Assembly: GCA_964006375.1 (NCBI GenBank)
Contig: OZ023266.1
Location: forward strand, 65,412,946 to 65,476,945
DNA: 64,000 bases
From: Tillus elongatus
Taxonomy: Eukaryota > Arthropoda > Insecta > Coleoptera > Cleridae
Direction of reading: 5' to 3'
This document shows positions 22,180 through 35,100 of the stretch, piece after piece. Within the stretch, counting starts at the first letter, position 1; every line of letters begins with the position of its first letter. The notes below the pieces were generated by a model. The model worked only from the letters and a program-made list of their open reading frames with translations. It made no database searches and was not told the origin of the DNA. The translations under genes and the position numbers were made by a program.

Positions 22180-24094
22180 TAGGCTGGCGCATTATAAACT
22201 AAACAGGGCAATTTGCGTCCAAAGAATGTTTCTTTTTAAGAAACGCTGAAACACGTCGATTTTAATATTGAGGGGGACATGTTTTGACATAAAACTCAAC
22301 TTTGTCACATCAACCCCTTAAGGGTGGTGATAACAACCCTTATATTTTAAATAGGGACATGGGTCGAGTGTTACATCATTTGAAAGTCGTTTCTTTTATG
22401 AATTCAGCACACTAATTTTTTTGGAAGTTTTATCAAGTCGTTTTAAAATTATTCACAGTTGAAGACGCAAAAAGGCATTTCACTCATTCCGATAAGAAAT
22501 GTGCTGTTAGCCAATGTTTTGTTGGTTTGTAAACAAAAAATCAGAATATTTCTTATCAGAATCAGAGAAATGCGGTTTATTATTTCAGTTTATCGGTCGG
22601 TTTGATACTTGATAGTACTATCGAAAATTAATTTCACAATGGTGTATTCTGTAGAAGAAAGAGTTGAAATAACTACTCTTTTGACGATGACTGTGCCAAC
22701 CGTACCGCAAATTTGTTTAATGAACGACATCCGAACAGACATGTTAACAGAAAATACATTTTGGAGTTAGTTGCAAAGTTTCGACAAAGTGGTTCAGTAG
22801 CCAACAAAAAACGGGATCCTGAACGTGAATTTTCGGTTAGAAATGAGACTACTGTGATTGAAGTTTTAGGACGAATTGCTGCAATCCCAACTTTGAGCAC
22901 GAGGAAATTGGCCACTGTTTTAAACATTAAAAGAGGAACTATTCAGCGAATATTGAAGCATCATAAATTTCACCCGCATAAAATTCATCTTGCGCAACAA
23001 CTGAGTGAAAATGATTTTGATCGGCGGCTAGAGTTTTGTGAAGTTATGACTGCACGAATAGCTGATAACGGGAGCTTTTTGTTCAATATTTGTTTTTCAG
23101 ACGAGTGTACGTTTTTATTAAACTTTACAGTCAATCGTCATAATTGTCGTTATTGGGCAGATAATAATCCAAGTAATTTTCACGAAGTCCACACTCAAAC
23201 TCCACAGAAATTGAATGTCAAAACTGGCATTTTTGGAGACCGTTTAATCGGACCAATTTTTCTTGATGGCAATTTGAGTGGCGAAACGTATTTGTAGTTA
23301 CTAGAAGATATCGTTTACTTTCTACTAATTGACCTTGTTGAAAATTATGATCGCTATCAAGAAAATCAATCAGTGTTTCAACAAGATGGAGCTCCTCCGA
23401 AATTTTCACAACGTGTCAGGAAGTTTTTAAACCTAGAGTTTCCAGAGCAATGGATTGGGTGTAGAGGTGCTATTGAGTGGCCCACTAGATCACTGGATTT
23501 AACTCCTTTAGACTTCTTTCTATGGGGCCATTTAAGGAGTAGAATTTTCGCAACAGAACCGGAGTCCTTGGAAGGATTACGACGACGCATTGTTAAAGAA
23601 TGCCATCTAATAACTCCACAAATGCTTCAGAATGTCAGAGCTCGTTTTGAACAAAATTTGTACTTTTGTATGGAAGCGGTGGTCAACAATTTAAACACTT
23701 GCTTAACTGAATAAACATTTTTGAACGTTTGGTTTTGTTTTTTAGTTTTTTTAACGAAAAATTGACTAATTAGTGCATTTCTTATCACAATGAATGAAAT
23801 ACGTTCTTGCAACTCCAACTGTGAATAATTTTTAAACGAGTTGATAAAACTTCCAAAAAAATAGTGTGCTGAATTCGGAAAAGAAAGAACTTTCAAATGA
23901 TGTAACACTCGACCCATGTTCCCTATTTAAAATATAAGGGTTGTTATCACCACCCTTATGGGGTTGATGTGAAAAAGTTGAGTTTTATGTCGAAACATGC
24001 CCCCTCAATATTAAAATTGACGTGTTTTAGCGTTTCTTAAAAAAAAAATCTCTGGACGCAAATCGGTCTGTTTCGTTTCCAATGCGCCAGCCTG
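22180..24094 (+). mobile_element. Mariner-type DNA transposon (D,D41D), copy B
   Basis: The left end TAGGCTGGCGCATTATAAAC and the right end TTTCCAATGCGCCAGCCTG are complementary and flanked by TA on both sides (22178-22179 and 24095-24096). The TIRs are ~300 bp and closely match those of copy A at 1129-3011 (shared AGGGGGACATGTTTTGACAT). Its intact TA duplication and fewer stops indicate a younger insertion than copy A. Confidence 0.93.
22639..23710 (+). pseudogene. Mariner transposase (D,D41D), copy B
   Basis: The ATG at 22639 opens MVYSVEERVEITTLL; a short deletion near 22680 then shifts the frame. From 22686 the frame reads DDCANRTANLFNERHPNRHV and continues through RGTIQRILKHHKFHPHKIHL (second DNA-binding helix region) and FSDECTFLL (first Asp). 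A TAG at 23295-23297 replaces the glutamate codon in YLELLEDI. The frame resumes with FQQDGAPPKFSQRVRKFLN (second Asp) and LTPLDFFLWGHL (third Asp), 41 residues apart. A one-base deletion near 23672 alters the last ~15 residues. All three catalytic aspartates survive. Confidence 0.92.
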
Positions 24095-24096
24095 TA

Positions 24097-25119
24097 TACG
24101 TAATATCTTTCAAATTAAATCAGTGAGACAGGTCAATTCTACTTTTGTGGGGGATACTGACATAGTGCAGGATTGAGTAAATCCAACAAGAAGTTATTTC
24201 CAGCCCATTTCGAATAGCACCAATACCACTTGCGAAACCTTGTTATTTTAGAAACATTACTCTTAATAAGCTCGAAGGGGTAATAGATTATCTGGTTTTG
24301 TTTTTATTCTGCACTAAAATAGTTTCTTTATTTACAAAGTGACAAAATAGTTTAGTAAGAAGATTAGAAAGCAAGCATTGGGTATTATATGCTGACAAAA
24401 CGCGATTAATAAGTTCAATTACACATAATATATCCCTCAAACTGCTGTATTTTCTATTTCAATTTACTTTTCTATACATGCAACTAATAATTAAAAAAAA
24501 AATCTATGATAACTGCAAAGGTCTACTATCAGGTGGTTAAATCATACTGTTTGATTTTCGTATCTGCAATAAATGTGTAAACCCGCTATGGCTTATTCTA
24601 TCACATTTCAAGTTGTTTCGATAGTGAAATTTGAGAAACGATGGTATCTTGTTCTTGAGCTTCACCATATACATACTGACTTTATTATTAGATCACAGAC
24701 ACTACATATTCTACTAGACTTGCACAACATTGCATCGCATGCTCTTGAGATGTATCAATAATCCTTTATGAATCAGTGGGACTGTAGGGTGGAAATAAAT
24801 TTATAGTAAATTTGGAAGGCTACTACTACTTTATAGTAGCCACAGTCAGTACAATTCACTTAATTTAGTAGCGGAAGCTTGACTGCCACCACAATATACC
24901 ACCAATAAGTTTCACAACTGGGTGTTTTATGAAAATTCGGCAACGTCGCGGCAAGTAATGCAACTTGAAAGTGGCTGCAACATTGATGTAGAATTTCAGT
25001 AACATAAGATAACTACGGCTACTGTCGTTTGTTCCCTTTATGTTCCCGGAACTTTTAAAACGTTCTATGAGTAACGACTACGTTCCCAACCCTTAAAAGC
25101 AGCTAAGAAGTTACGTGTA
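24097..25119. other. Intergenic DNA, nothing recognised
   Basis: No gene, RNA or repeat recognised. A 62-codon frame at 24573-24761 has no known motif. Confidence 0.4.
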
Positions 25120-25121
25120 TA

Positions 25122-26517
<1,396 letters not shown>

Positions 26518-26518
26518 A

Positions 26519-26610
26519 TATGTATGGTGAATCTGACCTTAATGATGGTATGGGTTCAAGAAGCTCTAGTTCTCACTCATTTAAAAAATGTTCGAATGTT
26601 GGAAAATGTC
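26519..26610 (-). mobile_element. Helentron-like 5' half, relic
   Basis: Read on the plus strand, the order GTATGGGTTCAAGAAGCTCT-AGTTCTCACTCATTTAAAAAAT is a diverged inverse of the 5' half seen cleanly at 62584-62720. This suggests the long-TIR element inserted into its TA tract, but no 3' half is visible on the far side. Confidence 0.5.
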
Positions 26611-27210
26611 GTTATTGAAAATGTACCAAACGCCAGATTGTGGCTAAAAAGTTGTTTGTAAAGTTTCTTACATCACGAAGTGTGTACTGGGATGTTGAAA
26701 CTTTATTCTGACATTTTTTTTATAAACAATGGCTTACAAGATAGTCAAAATGAAAAGTAGATAATTTCTTTAGAATATACCACAAGTCGATAAATTTGAA
26801 CCAACCACAAAACTAGAAGCAAACGTTTATTTTTTATACACATAAACGAGAAAATTTGTGATTTTTAGATAAATAGTCTGGAATTGGTGTAAAGCCAATA
26901 TTGCATAAAATAGCTTAAACGATGTCTTAAGCTTTTATTTCAACTGCTACTTTTGTTCACGTAGCTTTTTCAGAAAATGCAACTGACAGTGGCTTTTCTG
27001 CGGTGGGTTCGCAGCCGTTTGGAATAGTGCAGACGAAAGGTCACATTTAATTGTTTTCAGACGAAAGCTCTGCGAAGATTTGTGCAGAACAAAATTTTGT
27101 AAAAAAAATGTTCTACTAGCTGTGGAATACATGTCGTAATTATTACTTGCTCTCATTGGGCAATGCTTTTTTTGCATGTATGTTATAAACTATTAGACTA
27201 ACATTTTATT
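26611..27210. other. Intergenic DNA, nothing recognised
   Basis: No supported gene or repeat. Confidence 0.35.
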
Positions 27211-27214
27211 TCCA

Positions 27215-27470
27215 CATCGTCAATACGTGTGAAAGTATGGCATCGGCGACAAAAATCTGAAAACACATAAAAAACATGATTTTGGAACGAATTTTTTTTG
27301 TGACTGTCGGTCTGTATGTCTGTCTCTTTGTAGCCACGATAACTTTAGAGTGCATTGAGATATCGTCTTAAAATTTGGTATACAGTTAGCACCCACAAAC
27401 GAACGGTTCGAATTGTTTTTGGGTAAAATCACTTCACTGGTAGAGGATGAATGGGGACGAATCGGTGAAA
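27215..27470 (+). repeat. GTCY-type repeat block with conserved flank
   Basis: A short run of GTCT/GTCG units (27302-27335) follows GGAACGAATTTTTTT and precedes a block with AAAATTTGGTATACAGTTAG and CGAACGGTTCGAATTG. The same order recurs at 30625-30840. This pairing of a GTCY repeat, a core and a nearby (TA)n recalls the mini-me/DINE-1 type elements of flies. The Helentron-like 5' end begins immediately downstream. Confidence 0.6.
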
Positions 27471-27601
27471 ATTGATGTTTTTAGTGAATTTTCGTAGAAA
27501 AAATTCACAAATGGGGAGATCCCGACTTTTGAATTTTGAAAACATTTTTGCAAATGAGCGCGATCTAGGACACCTTGAACCCATATCCGGTGTCAGTTTC
27601 A

Positions 27602-27604
<3 letters not shown>

Positions 27605-27682
<78 letters not shown>
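27605..27682. repeat. (TA)n microsatellite, left part
   Basis: TA tract of the Helentron-like element, ending at the left end of the inserted mariner. Confidence 0.95.
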
Positions 27683-27685
<3 letters not shown>

Positions 27686-29742
27686 TGTGGAACAGCCAAA
27701 TGGAATAAATTCGATAACGGATAAATGAGGACGTGTTGGGAAAAACGCTTGGACACGTCGATTTGTATTTTTAACTGCGCATCTTTTTCAAGAAAAAAAA
27801 ATTATTTAGGGTGCGTCATGTGGCAGTGGCCAATACCAACTTTCTTATTTTAAATACAAGCCCCTGTATATTATTAATTTTTTGGATTCTTCAGAAAATT
27901 CTAGACATAATTCATGTACAATGTCCTATACCTATCTTCAACTGTTTCGGAAATATTAAGTATTTTCAGATTTATTACAAAAATTAACATTAAAAATAGA
28001 AAATTATTTTATTTCACAAATTCTAATAAGATATACTGATTATTTTTTAATAATTTAAAAAAAAAAAAAATAATGTCAATGTAGTAAATGTTCAAAATGC
28101 TCGCCACGAACATCTTGGCAACATGCTAATCTGGTATAGAAATGTCTTCTAACATTACTCAACATCTCAGGCGTGACTGATCTAATCGCAAGCGTGATTC
28201 GTCTTTTTAAGTCAGCTAAGTTGAGGGGCTTAGTTTTGTATACAATACTTTTGACATATCCCCACAAAAAGTAGTCTAATAGCGACAGATCAGGAGATCG
28301 TGCTGGCCATTCTATCGATCCGCGCCTCCCTATCCACCGATTTGGAAAAATTTGGTTCAGGTACTGCCGGACATTGATTTGGTAATGGGGCGGTGCTCCA
28401 TCTTGCTGAAACCATATTTAATTGGCAGGAACTTGTGGGTTTGCTGGATCTGGATATAAGTTTGTCAAAGTTGGCACGACATTATTTTGGAGCAGTTCTA
28501 AATATTTATCCCCATTCAAGTTGCCATCAATGAAAAAGGGACCTACGATATGATTTCCAACAATTCCTGCCCAAACATTAACTTTTTCAGGATATTGCGT
28601 ATGTTCCTCTCTCATCCAATGAGGATTCTCATTAGACCAATAGCGGCAATTTTGACGATTAACATGACCGTGAAGTGTAAATGTGCTCTCATCAGAAAAC
28701 AAAACATCTTCTAATTGGATCACATTGTTATCTAACATTGCCATCATTTGTTCACAAAAATACGTTCTCCTATCGAAATCGTCCTCCATGAGCTCCTGAG
28801 TTGGTATCATTTTATAGGGATGCATTTTACTTTCCTTTAATGTTCGAAAAATTGCTGTGTGGCTAACGTTGAATAGTTGGGCTGCTTGTCGACCAGAAGT
28901 ATGTGGGTTTTCTTGAAACTCAAGCGTAATATCCAATTTCGTACCATCACTTACTGCATTGGCAGCTACTTTTTTTATCTGTCTCACATGACCAAGCTCG
29001 CGAAACTGCTTTTCTATTTTGCTAATTGTTCCTTGGGATACAGGCGGCAAATTTGGAAATTTTTCGTGAAATAAGCGAGACACTTCCATCTGTGTCCGTG
29101 TGTTATCTCCATAACCAATCATTTGTAGAATGGTTATTTTGTGCATTTCTGTTAAATGAACCATTTTTCTGATATTATTACGTACAGTTAACGAAATTCA
29201 AACGACAATAGCACTGACACTAATCACTACTGTCATGCAGGCAGACAACAAGTTGCTAAGGCTACGTGTTTTATACGAACAGAAAGAAAACTGTTTTTGT
29301 TTTTGTTTCATTTCATATCAGTAAAAAGAAACGCAGGAATGGTTTTTGTTTACTTTCTCATTATCAAGAGCTGAATGGGAAATAAGTATTGAATGCAATG
29401 TAGCGAATTTGTGAAATAAAATAATTTTCTATTTTTAATGTTAATTTTTGTAATAAATCTGAAAATACTTAATATTTCCGAAACAGTTGAAGATAGGTAT
29501 AGAACATTGTACATGAATTATGTCTAGAATTTTCTGAAGAATCCAAAAAATTTATAATATACAGGGGCTTGTGTTTAAAATAAGAAAGTTGGTATTGGCC
29601 ACTGTCACATGACGCACCCTATATAATTTTTTTTTCTTGAAAAAGATGCGCAGTTAAAAATACAAATCGACGTGTTCAAGCGTTTTTCCCAACACGCCCT
29701 CATTTATCCGTTATCGAATTTATTCCATTTGGCTGTTCCACA

Positions 29743-29745
<3 letters not shown>
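27683..29745 (-). mobile_element. Nearly intact mariner with ~340-bp TIRs inserted in (TA)n
   Basis: Ends CAGTGTGGAACAGCCAAATG and its exact complement lie directly against (TA)n on both sides. The TIRs (27683-28022 and 29406-29745) differ by only a few bases, and the single ORF has one stop. By these criteria it is the youngest mariner in the window. Inner motifs TTTAGGGTGCGTC and CCCCTGTATATTA lie 124 and 180 bp inside the ends. Length 2063 bp, almost the same as the mariner at 16406, but sequence and TIRs define another family. Confidence 0.95.
28076..29164 (-). pseudogene. Mariner transposase (D,D41D), 362 codons, one premature stop
   Basis: The frame is open from MVHLTEMHKITILQMIGYGD to FEHLLH except for one TAA (28418-28420) in PANxIWFQQDG. 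The N-terminal region carries two helix-turn-helix units (GTISKIEKQFRELGHV and TSGRQAAQLFNVSHTAIFRT). The catalytic triad is complete: FSDESTFTLHG, FQQDGAPPHYQIN, and the last Asp in LLDYFLWG, 41 residues after the second. Conserved YWSNENPHWMREEHTQYPEK and WAGIVGNHIVGPFF lie between. The second helix region is followed by HPYKMIPTQELMEDDFDRR. The usual TPLD before the third Asp reads SLLD. A single reversion would restore the frame, so it is either very recent or read through at low level. Confidence 0.95.

Positions 29746-29816
<71 letters not shown>
29746..29816. repeat. (TA)n microsatellite, right part
   Basis: TA tract between the mariner and the Helentron-like 3' half. Confidence 0.95.
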
Positions 29817-29820
<4 letters not shown>

Positions 29821-30539
29821 CACACCGATAACTCAAAAAATAATAGGCCGATTTTGATAAAATTTGGCACGTACCTTTCTTTTGTAAATGGCTTGGATAA
29901 GCTCGTTAGTCAGGAAAATCGGATGAGGTTTTCCGGGAAAATTTTGAGTTTTCATTCGAAAAAAATTCTTTTCTCAAAAAGTCATAAGCCGATTTTAATA
30001 AAATTTGGTATGTACCTTCCTTTTGCAAGTGGCTTTGACAAGTTTGTTAGTCAGGAAAATTGGACGAGGTTTTCCGGAAAAATTTTGACTTTTCATTTGA
30101 AAAAATTTTTTATCTCAAAGAATAATGGTCAGATTTTGATATAAATTGGCATGCACCTTCCTTTTGTAAATGGCTTTGACAAGTTCGTTAATCAGAAAAA
30201 TCGGACGAGGTTTTCCGAAAAAATTTAGAGTTTTCATTTGAAAAAAAAATTTTTTTTAAAAAATAAAAAATCTATGATAACCAAATTTGGTAGGTAGGTT
30301 TACGATATAAAAAGTAAACTATAGACCAAAATTTAGATTTCCATGTTACAAGAAAAAAAAGTTATAATAAAATATTTTGTGTCTGATCATTTCTATGAAA
30401 ATTCACTACCATAACGCACTTGCTGCGACCCGAGTTTTTCGTTAAAACACGAGTAATATAACGTTGTAGGGTTTGTTTATTAGAAAACTTTCAATTTCAT
30501 CAAACGTCTGGTATTCTGTGCTGAAATTAAATTAAGGGT

Positions 30540-31112
30540 TGAATGTGTGAGGGTAGAATGCTAGTAACAGAAATTTCGAATTTTGTTTTTGCTAAGACAA
30601 CGTAGATTGTCTCAAAACATAAAAATTTGAATTTGGAACTAAATTTTTTTATCTGTCGACCTGTCGGTCCATTAGTCTGTCGGTCTGTCGGTCGGTCTGT
30701 CTGTCGGTCTGTACGTCTGTCTGTTAGTAGGCGCAATAACTTCCGAACAAATTGAGCTATCATCTTCAAATTTGGTATCCGGTTAGCACCCGACAAAGGA
30801 ACGCTTCGAACTGTTTTTGGGGTAAGATCGTTTTATGAGGTAGGGGATAAATGAGGGGTGATTTGGTGAAAATTAAAATTTTTTCGTTAAAACTCGAGTA
30901 ATGTAACGTTTGAGAAGTTTATGATTACAACAGGAATATGATTATTTTCTTTGTGGTCAAGTCATATACTCTAAATTAATTACATGAGAATGTCTTTCTG
31001 AGGAGAGTGAATTATCAGAGCTATGTGGGAATTATGATTCAAATTGCAGTACCATTTGAATGATAAACACATTTTAATGAAAATTCGCTTCTATAACGCA
31101 TTTTCTGCGTAC
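30540..31112 (+). mobile_element. Second GTCY-bearing Helentron-like element
   Basis: A GTCY tract (30655-30725, mainly GTCTGTCGGTC units) follows TTGGAACTAAATTTTTTT. After it comes AATTTGGTATCCGGTTAGCA, also found at 27385. The copy ends AATGAAAATTCGCTTCTATA and the hairpin ACGCA-TTTTC-TGCGT at 31096-31110. The hairpin stem is identical to that of the (TA)n-bearing copies while its loop differs, which supports the stem as a functional unit. It lacks the (TA)n tract. Confidence 0.65.
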
Positions 31113-31745
31113 AGGCATTTTTAACGTTAGATTCTACTTTTATGATGTATATGCAGGGATTTGATTGTAACAAGTGTTGAATATGTAACTAGATAATCAA
31201 ATTAGCTAAAAGCCTAATTATTACACAATCTACGAAATATATTGACTCCAGAAGACCGTATGTCCCTACACAGTTAATTTAATTGTAGGCAAGGTTGAGT
31301 GAACAAAATCCTTCATGATTCTCCACTCACTTCACTTCCTGTATAGGGGAATTCCATAAAAGGGTGAACACGTAACAAAATGGGATATGCGTGTATGTGT
31401 GTGCCTCTGTTTCTGACGCATAAAGTTAAAGTGAACTGTAAACTTTGAGGTAGGTACCCATTTGGGAGGTAGTAAATTTTCTTTGAGAATAGCATTATGT
31501 TGGTTTACTAGCCACCTGGGCATCATATTGATCAGAACTTTATAATGGGGTTATTAGTTATAATTGCTAGGAATTTTAAAGATGTAATAAAGTTTTGATT
31601 TCGGGGTCATCATAAATTCTGACTCCGGGAATTATTTACGGTAGAATGTTCCTATTAATGTGAGTTGTTTCCCTAAAGTTGCTAATTGTTCTAACTAGTT
31701 GTCTCGTAATGCCACCCCAAATATCTAGAAAAGAGGTTTTTAATA
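31113..31745. other. Intergenic DNA, nothing recognised
   Basis: No supported gene or repeat. Confidence 0.4.
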
Positions 31746-32022
31746 TACAGGGTGCTTAACTAGCTTACCATCAAATTGCGACAAATGAAAGGTGAGCTTA
31801 TTTCAGAAAAAAATAATTATATAATCATATGTCCGATTTAAGTTATTTAAGGAGTTAGGGAACTTCAAAGTTTTCTTCGTAAGGAACAAATTTAATAATA
31901 TTCATTTAAAATATTGCTTTACGTTGCTTTTACCTTTGAACAAAACATAATTGTTAAAGTAAGAAATGCAAATAAACATGCCGGTTTTCTGTCGTGATTT
32001 TTAGCTATTAGAAAATAAAAAA

Positions 32023-32355
32023 ATGTACGTATATAGCACTGAAAAGTATGGTGACATAATTTACGTATCCATATACCAGAAACCATTTTCTGCAATGGAT
32101 AATCTCAACAATCAGTACGAGAATATCAACAAAGATATCCACATCGGCATGCATCGTATTATTCAGTTTTCGTATATTCTTTCAGAAGATTGCGAGAATC
32201 AGGTTATCCTGCTTCAATAAAAACTATACGGTCGCATGCAGCTAATATAGACCGTGAAGAAGCTGTAGTTAATTCTATGATTGACAATCCTTTAATCAGC
32301 ACCCGAAGAATATCACGTAATCTACATGTAATTCAAAATTTTATAAGGCGTGTTT
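32023..32355 (+). pseudogene. Mariner transposase, N-terminal part
   Basis: Begins MYVYSTEKYGDIIYV, like MEYTSKEYADIIFIYGYAAG at 43012. After frameshifts it reads ESGYPASIKTIRSHAANIDR, AVVNSMIDNPLISTRRISRN and VIQNFIRRVF, matching VVMDQPSTSTRRIATQ and QSFVWRTL of that relative. The frame then runs into retrotransposon sequence. The catalytic part continues at 34371. Confidence 0.75.
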
Positions 32356-34370
32356 TTTCCTTTCTCCCTCTGGGCCCGCCAGCGGCATTGCCGCCCCAAA
32401 AACGCTGCAACCTTTGACTTATTGTGCATGCCCTTAGTCTTTTCACTCGACCCATTTCAAAATCATTGTGCCTTGATCTAGTCTGCACAGCGATTGGTAG
32501 GGTGAAGTTTTATAATGCTCTGTTTCCGGTCTAGACTGACCGTAGATCAGTTGTATTATGCGGTCCAGAGCTTTAAACTCGCACAAGATGTGCTGGGCTG
32601 ATTCCTCCCCCTCGCCGCAGAGTCTGCATGGGAGGTCCCCCTCGTACCGCCCCATTTTATGCAGATGTTTCTTGACGGCCATGTGTCCCGTCAAGAGACC
32701 TGTTATGTTTCTGGGCTGTCATCTGCTAAGATTTAGCAGCTCCACAGCTCTCTTTGAACTGGGTTCGTCAATTATTGACTTCCCATGTCTGAGCCCTGGA
32801 CAGTCTGCCCAGTACACCTTGTGTTGCTTTCTCACCCAGGATTTAATGGCTCCTCTGGCAGTGCTCTTTGTCACGCCCATAAATGGTTCTGCTGACCCTC
32901 TCTTCGCGAGACTGCCAGCTTCTTTATTGCCTTTGATCCCCTGAGTGACCCGGCACCCAGATAAGGGTAACCCCATTCTGCCCAGCCAGGTCGCTCGTCT
33001 CGTCTCGGCACTCTCTCACCAACCTAGAATTTACCCGTGAGCTACTTAGGGCCTTAAGGGCTGCCTGGCTGTCTGTGGCTATGAGGATCTGCTTGTTGGT
33101 GTAGCCCGTCCTCTTGTTCTCCCGCACACAGTGCCATGCCCCCTGCCGGATCCGTCCTTGAACCAGACGAACCTGTCCCGTGGTATGCCCTGCGTCTCCT
33201 CCCGCCATGCCTCTCGGCCGGGGATTTCTACTGTAAAGTGTTTTTTCCCCTGCAGATTCGCGGTCTCGCGTAGCCTGACCTCATTTCAACCATGGACTCC
33301 TTTACAATCACCTGAGTTTTGCAGCGGCCCCTAAAGCCTGGGTTGATCTTCAGTCTACCATTGCACGCTAGTCTGTATAGTCCTAGCCTGGCCTCCCCCA
33401 TAATAACTAAGTGGGGGGGGGGCAGATCCGGCAACACCTCTATGGCGGCTGTTGGAGTTGAGGACATGGCGCCTGTGATGCCTAGGCAAGCCATCCTTTG
33501 TATCTTGCCTAGTTTTTGTTTTGCACTGGATTGGGTCAGCTTGGGCCACCAGACCAGTGCCGCGTATGTTAACGATGGTCTGAGCACCCTTGTGTACAGC
33601 CAGTGGGCCATACTAGATCTTAGTCCCCACGTTTTTCCATATAGCCGCCTAGTAACGGCTAATATCATGACTGCCTTAAGCAGTATTTTTTTAACGTGGC
33701 CGTTCGAGGTTAGCTTAGAGTCCAATACGACCCCAAGATATTTTACGTCCCTGGCCATTGGAATGTTCCTACCGTATAGAGTGAGAGTTCTGTGGCTCTC
33801 CCACTTCCTCCTCCTTGTAGACGGTATGACGGTTGCTTTTTCAGGGCTCATTCCGAGCCCTTGATCAACCGTCCACCCTTACACGACTTCCAGTGCTGTC
33901 TGCATGCGCTCTTACACTGACTGTGTAACATTTCCTCGGACTATGATGACAATATCGTTCGCATAGCTCTGTACCTGATACCCCTCTTGCGAGAGCCTCC
34001 CCAGCAGGCCGTCCACGACTAGGATTCAGAGCAAGGGAGACAGAACACTCCCCTGCGGACACCCCGCCACGACCCCTGCCAGCAGAATACCTCCCGGGAG
34101 TGAGGTGAAAACCGCCCTGTCCTTGAGCATGGAACCGATCCACCTGCAGCTGGTCTTCTCTATTCCACGCTACCTGAGAGCTGCCAGAACCGATCATAAT
34201 GAGGTGTTGCTGAAGGCCCCCTTTATGTCTTCGAAGGCCCCCAGTGTCACTTCCCTGTTCTCCAGCGTATTCTCCAGTTTTAGCACCAGCTGGTGCAATG
34301 CTGTTTCTGTTGAGAATACTGCTCTGTACCCATATTGTCCGCAGATGGCGTGTGCCGAACCGCGAAGTAT
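32356..34370 (-). mobile_element. I-like (RNase H-bearing) non-LTR retrotransposon, 5'-truncated
   Basis: The copy runs antisense to the mariner it interrupts. Its 3' end (plus-strand 32356) is GC-rich and joins mariner sequence GGCGTGTTTTTTCC. Its 5' end, inside the RT domain, abuts TTTCATCCCTATC of the mariner near 34371. GC content is far above that of the surroundings. RT, connection, RNase H and zinc-knuckle tail follow in order on the minus strand. I could not find a clear target-site duplication. Confidence 0.85.
32443..34370 (-). pseudogene. Non-LTR ORF2 (RT C-terminal half, RNase H), inactive active site
   Basis: From the 5' side: AFEDIKGAFSNT (RT block with first Asp), GCPQGSVLSPLL (block 4), then QSYANDIVIIVRG. 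The active site is YAND where YADD is expected (codon AAC instead of GAC near 33957-33962), so the RT is catalytically dead. Next come VKYLGVVLDSKLTSNGHVKK, LRPSLTYAALVWW and PTAAIEVLPDLPPPHLVIM. RNase H follows as ILIATDSQAALKAL, ECRDETSDLAGQNGVTLIWV and PGHSG. The tail MTGHMAVKKHLHKMG and CRLCGEGEESAQHILCE has the zinc-knuckle pattern. Several stops and frameshifts separate the parts, e.g. near 32940. Confidence 0.85.
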
Positions 34371-35100
34371 TTCATCCCTATCTTCTACAGCCTGTTCTAG
34401 TTCTACATCCAGAAGATGCTCAGCAACGAATAATATTTTGTAATTGGATATTGTAGCACTATGCCCAAAATAATGAATTTAATTCAAATGTTATCTGGTC
34501 TGATGAATCGTGTTTTACACGAGATTAATAATTTTCATAATGCAAATACCTGGGCAGTACAAAATTCGCATACGATTGAGCCAAGGGGATTTCAACAACA
34601 TTTCAGCGTCAACGTTTGGGTTTACAACAATTTACTAGACTTGCATGTACTTGATGAGCGCTTAAACGCAAATTCCTACAGACATTCTTTGGACTATACA
34701 CTTTTTGATTTACTTGAGAATATACCACTTAACGTAACTTAAAATACGCGATACCAACACGATTGTGCCCTACCTCATCGTGAAGTAGTGGTTGTCGTGT
34801 GGTTAAACGAACATTTTGGAAACAATTCGATTGGCCATGCTGGTCCTATTTCATGGCCGCCTCGATCCCCCGACTTAAATCCTTTGGATTTGTGTTAATT
34901 GAGTCACATAAAACAAATGGTGTACCAAAGACAATTACCACGAGACAACAGTTGTTAGACAGAATACAGGTGGCTCTACTGAAATAATAAATCGTCCAGA
35001 TATTTTAATTCGGGTGAAAGACGCTAGTTCCTCGTTACGAAGCTGTATTCTAGTAGAAGGAAGAAATCTTGAGCAACTTGTTTGACACTTATACTTTGGT
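34371..35100 (+). pseudogene. Mariner transposase, catalytic part
   Basis: The reading resumes after the retrotransposon with LVLHPEDAQQRIIFCNWILQ, then VIWSDESCFTR (first Asp), ANTWAVQNSHTIEPRGFQQ and VLDERLNANSYRHSLDYTLF. After a TAA at about 34740, the frame gives YQHDCALPHREVVVVW (second Asp) and WPPRSPDLNPLDLC (third Asp), where a stop replaces the tryptophan region. One codon between the second and third Asp has been lost compared with its relatives. Confidence 0.8.

Larger units (their letters stand above)
27471..30432 (+). mobile_element. Helentron-like element split by a mariner (second case)
   Basis: The 5' half at 27471-27604 opens TTTAGTGAATTTTCGTAGAA and includes GAACCCATATCCGGTGTCAG. 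The 3' half at 29817-30432 ends with the hairpin ACGCA-CTTGC-TGCGA near 30415-30429. The 3' half has three tandem copies of a ~140-bp block (CCGATTTTGATAAAATTTGG ... GGAAAATCGGATGAGG) at about 29848, 29990 and 30130, where most copies have one or two. A mariner occupies the central TA tract. Confidence 0.8.

Noticed and set aside
24573..24761. Open frame of 62 codons as possible gene
   Set aside because: No domain, no signal peptide, no codon bias visible; length expected by chance in AT-rich DNA.
33319..33864. 181-codon plus-strand open frame
   Set aside because: It is antisense to the recognised RT C-terminal and RNase H frames of the I-like element and has no motif of its own.
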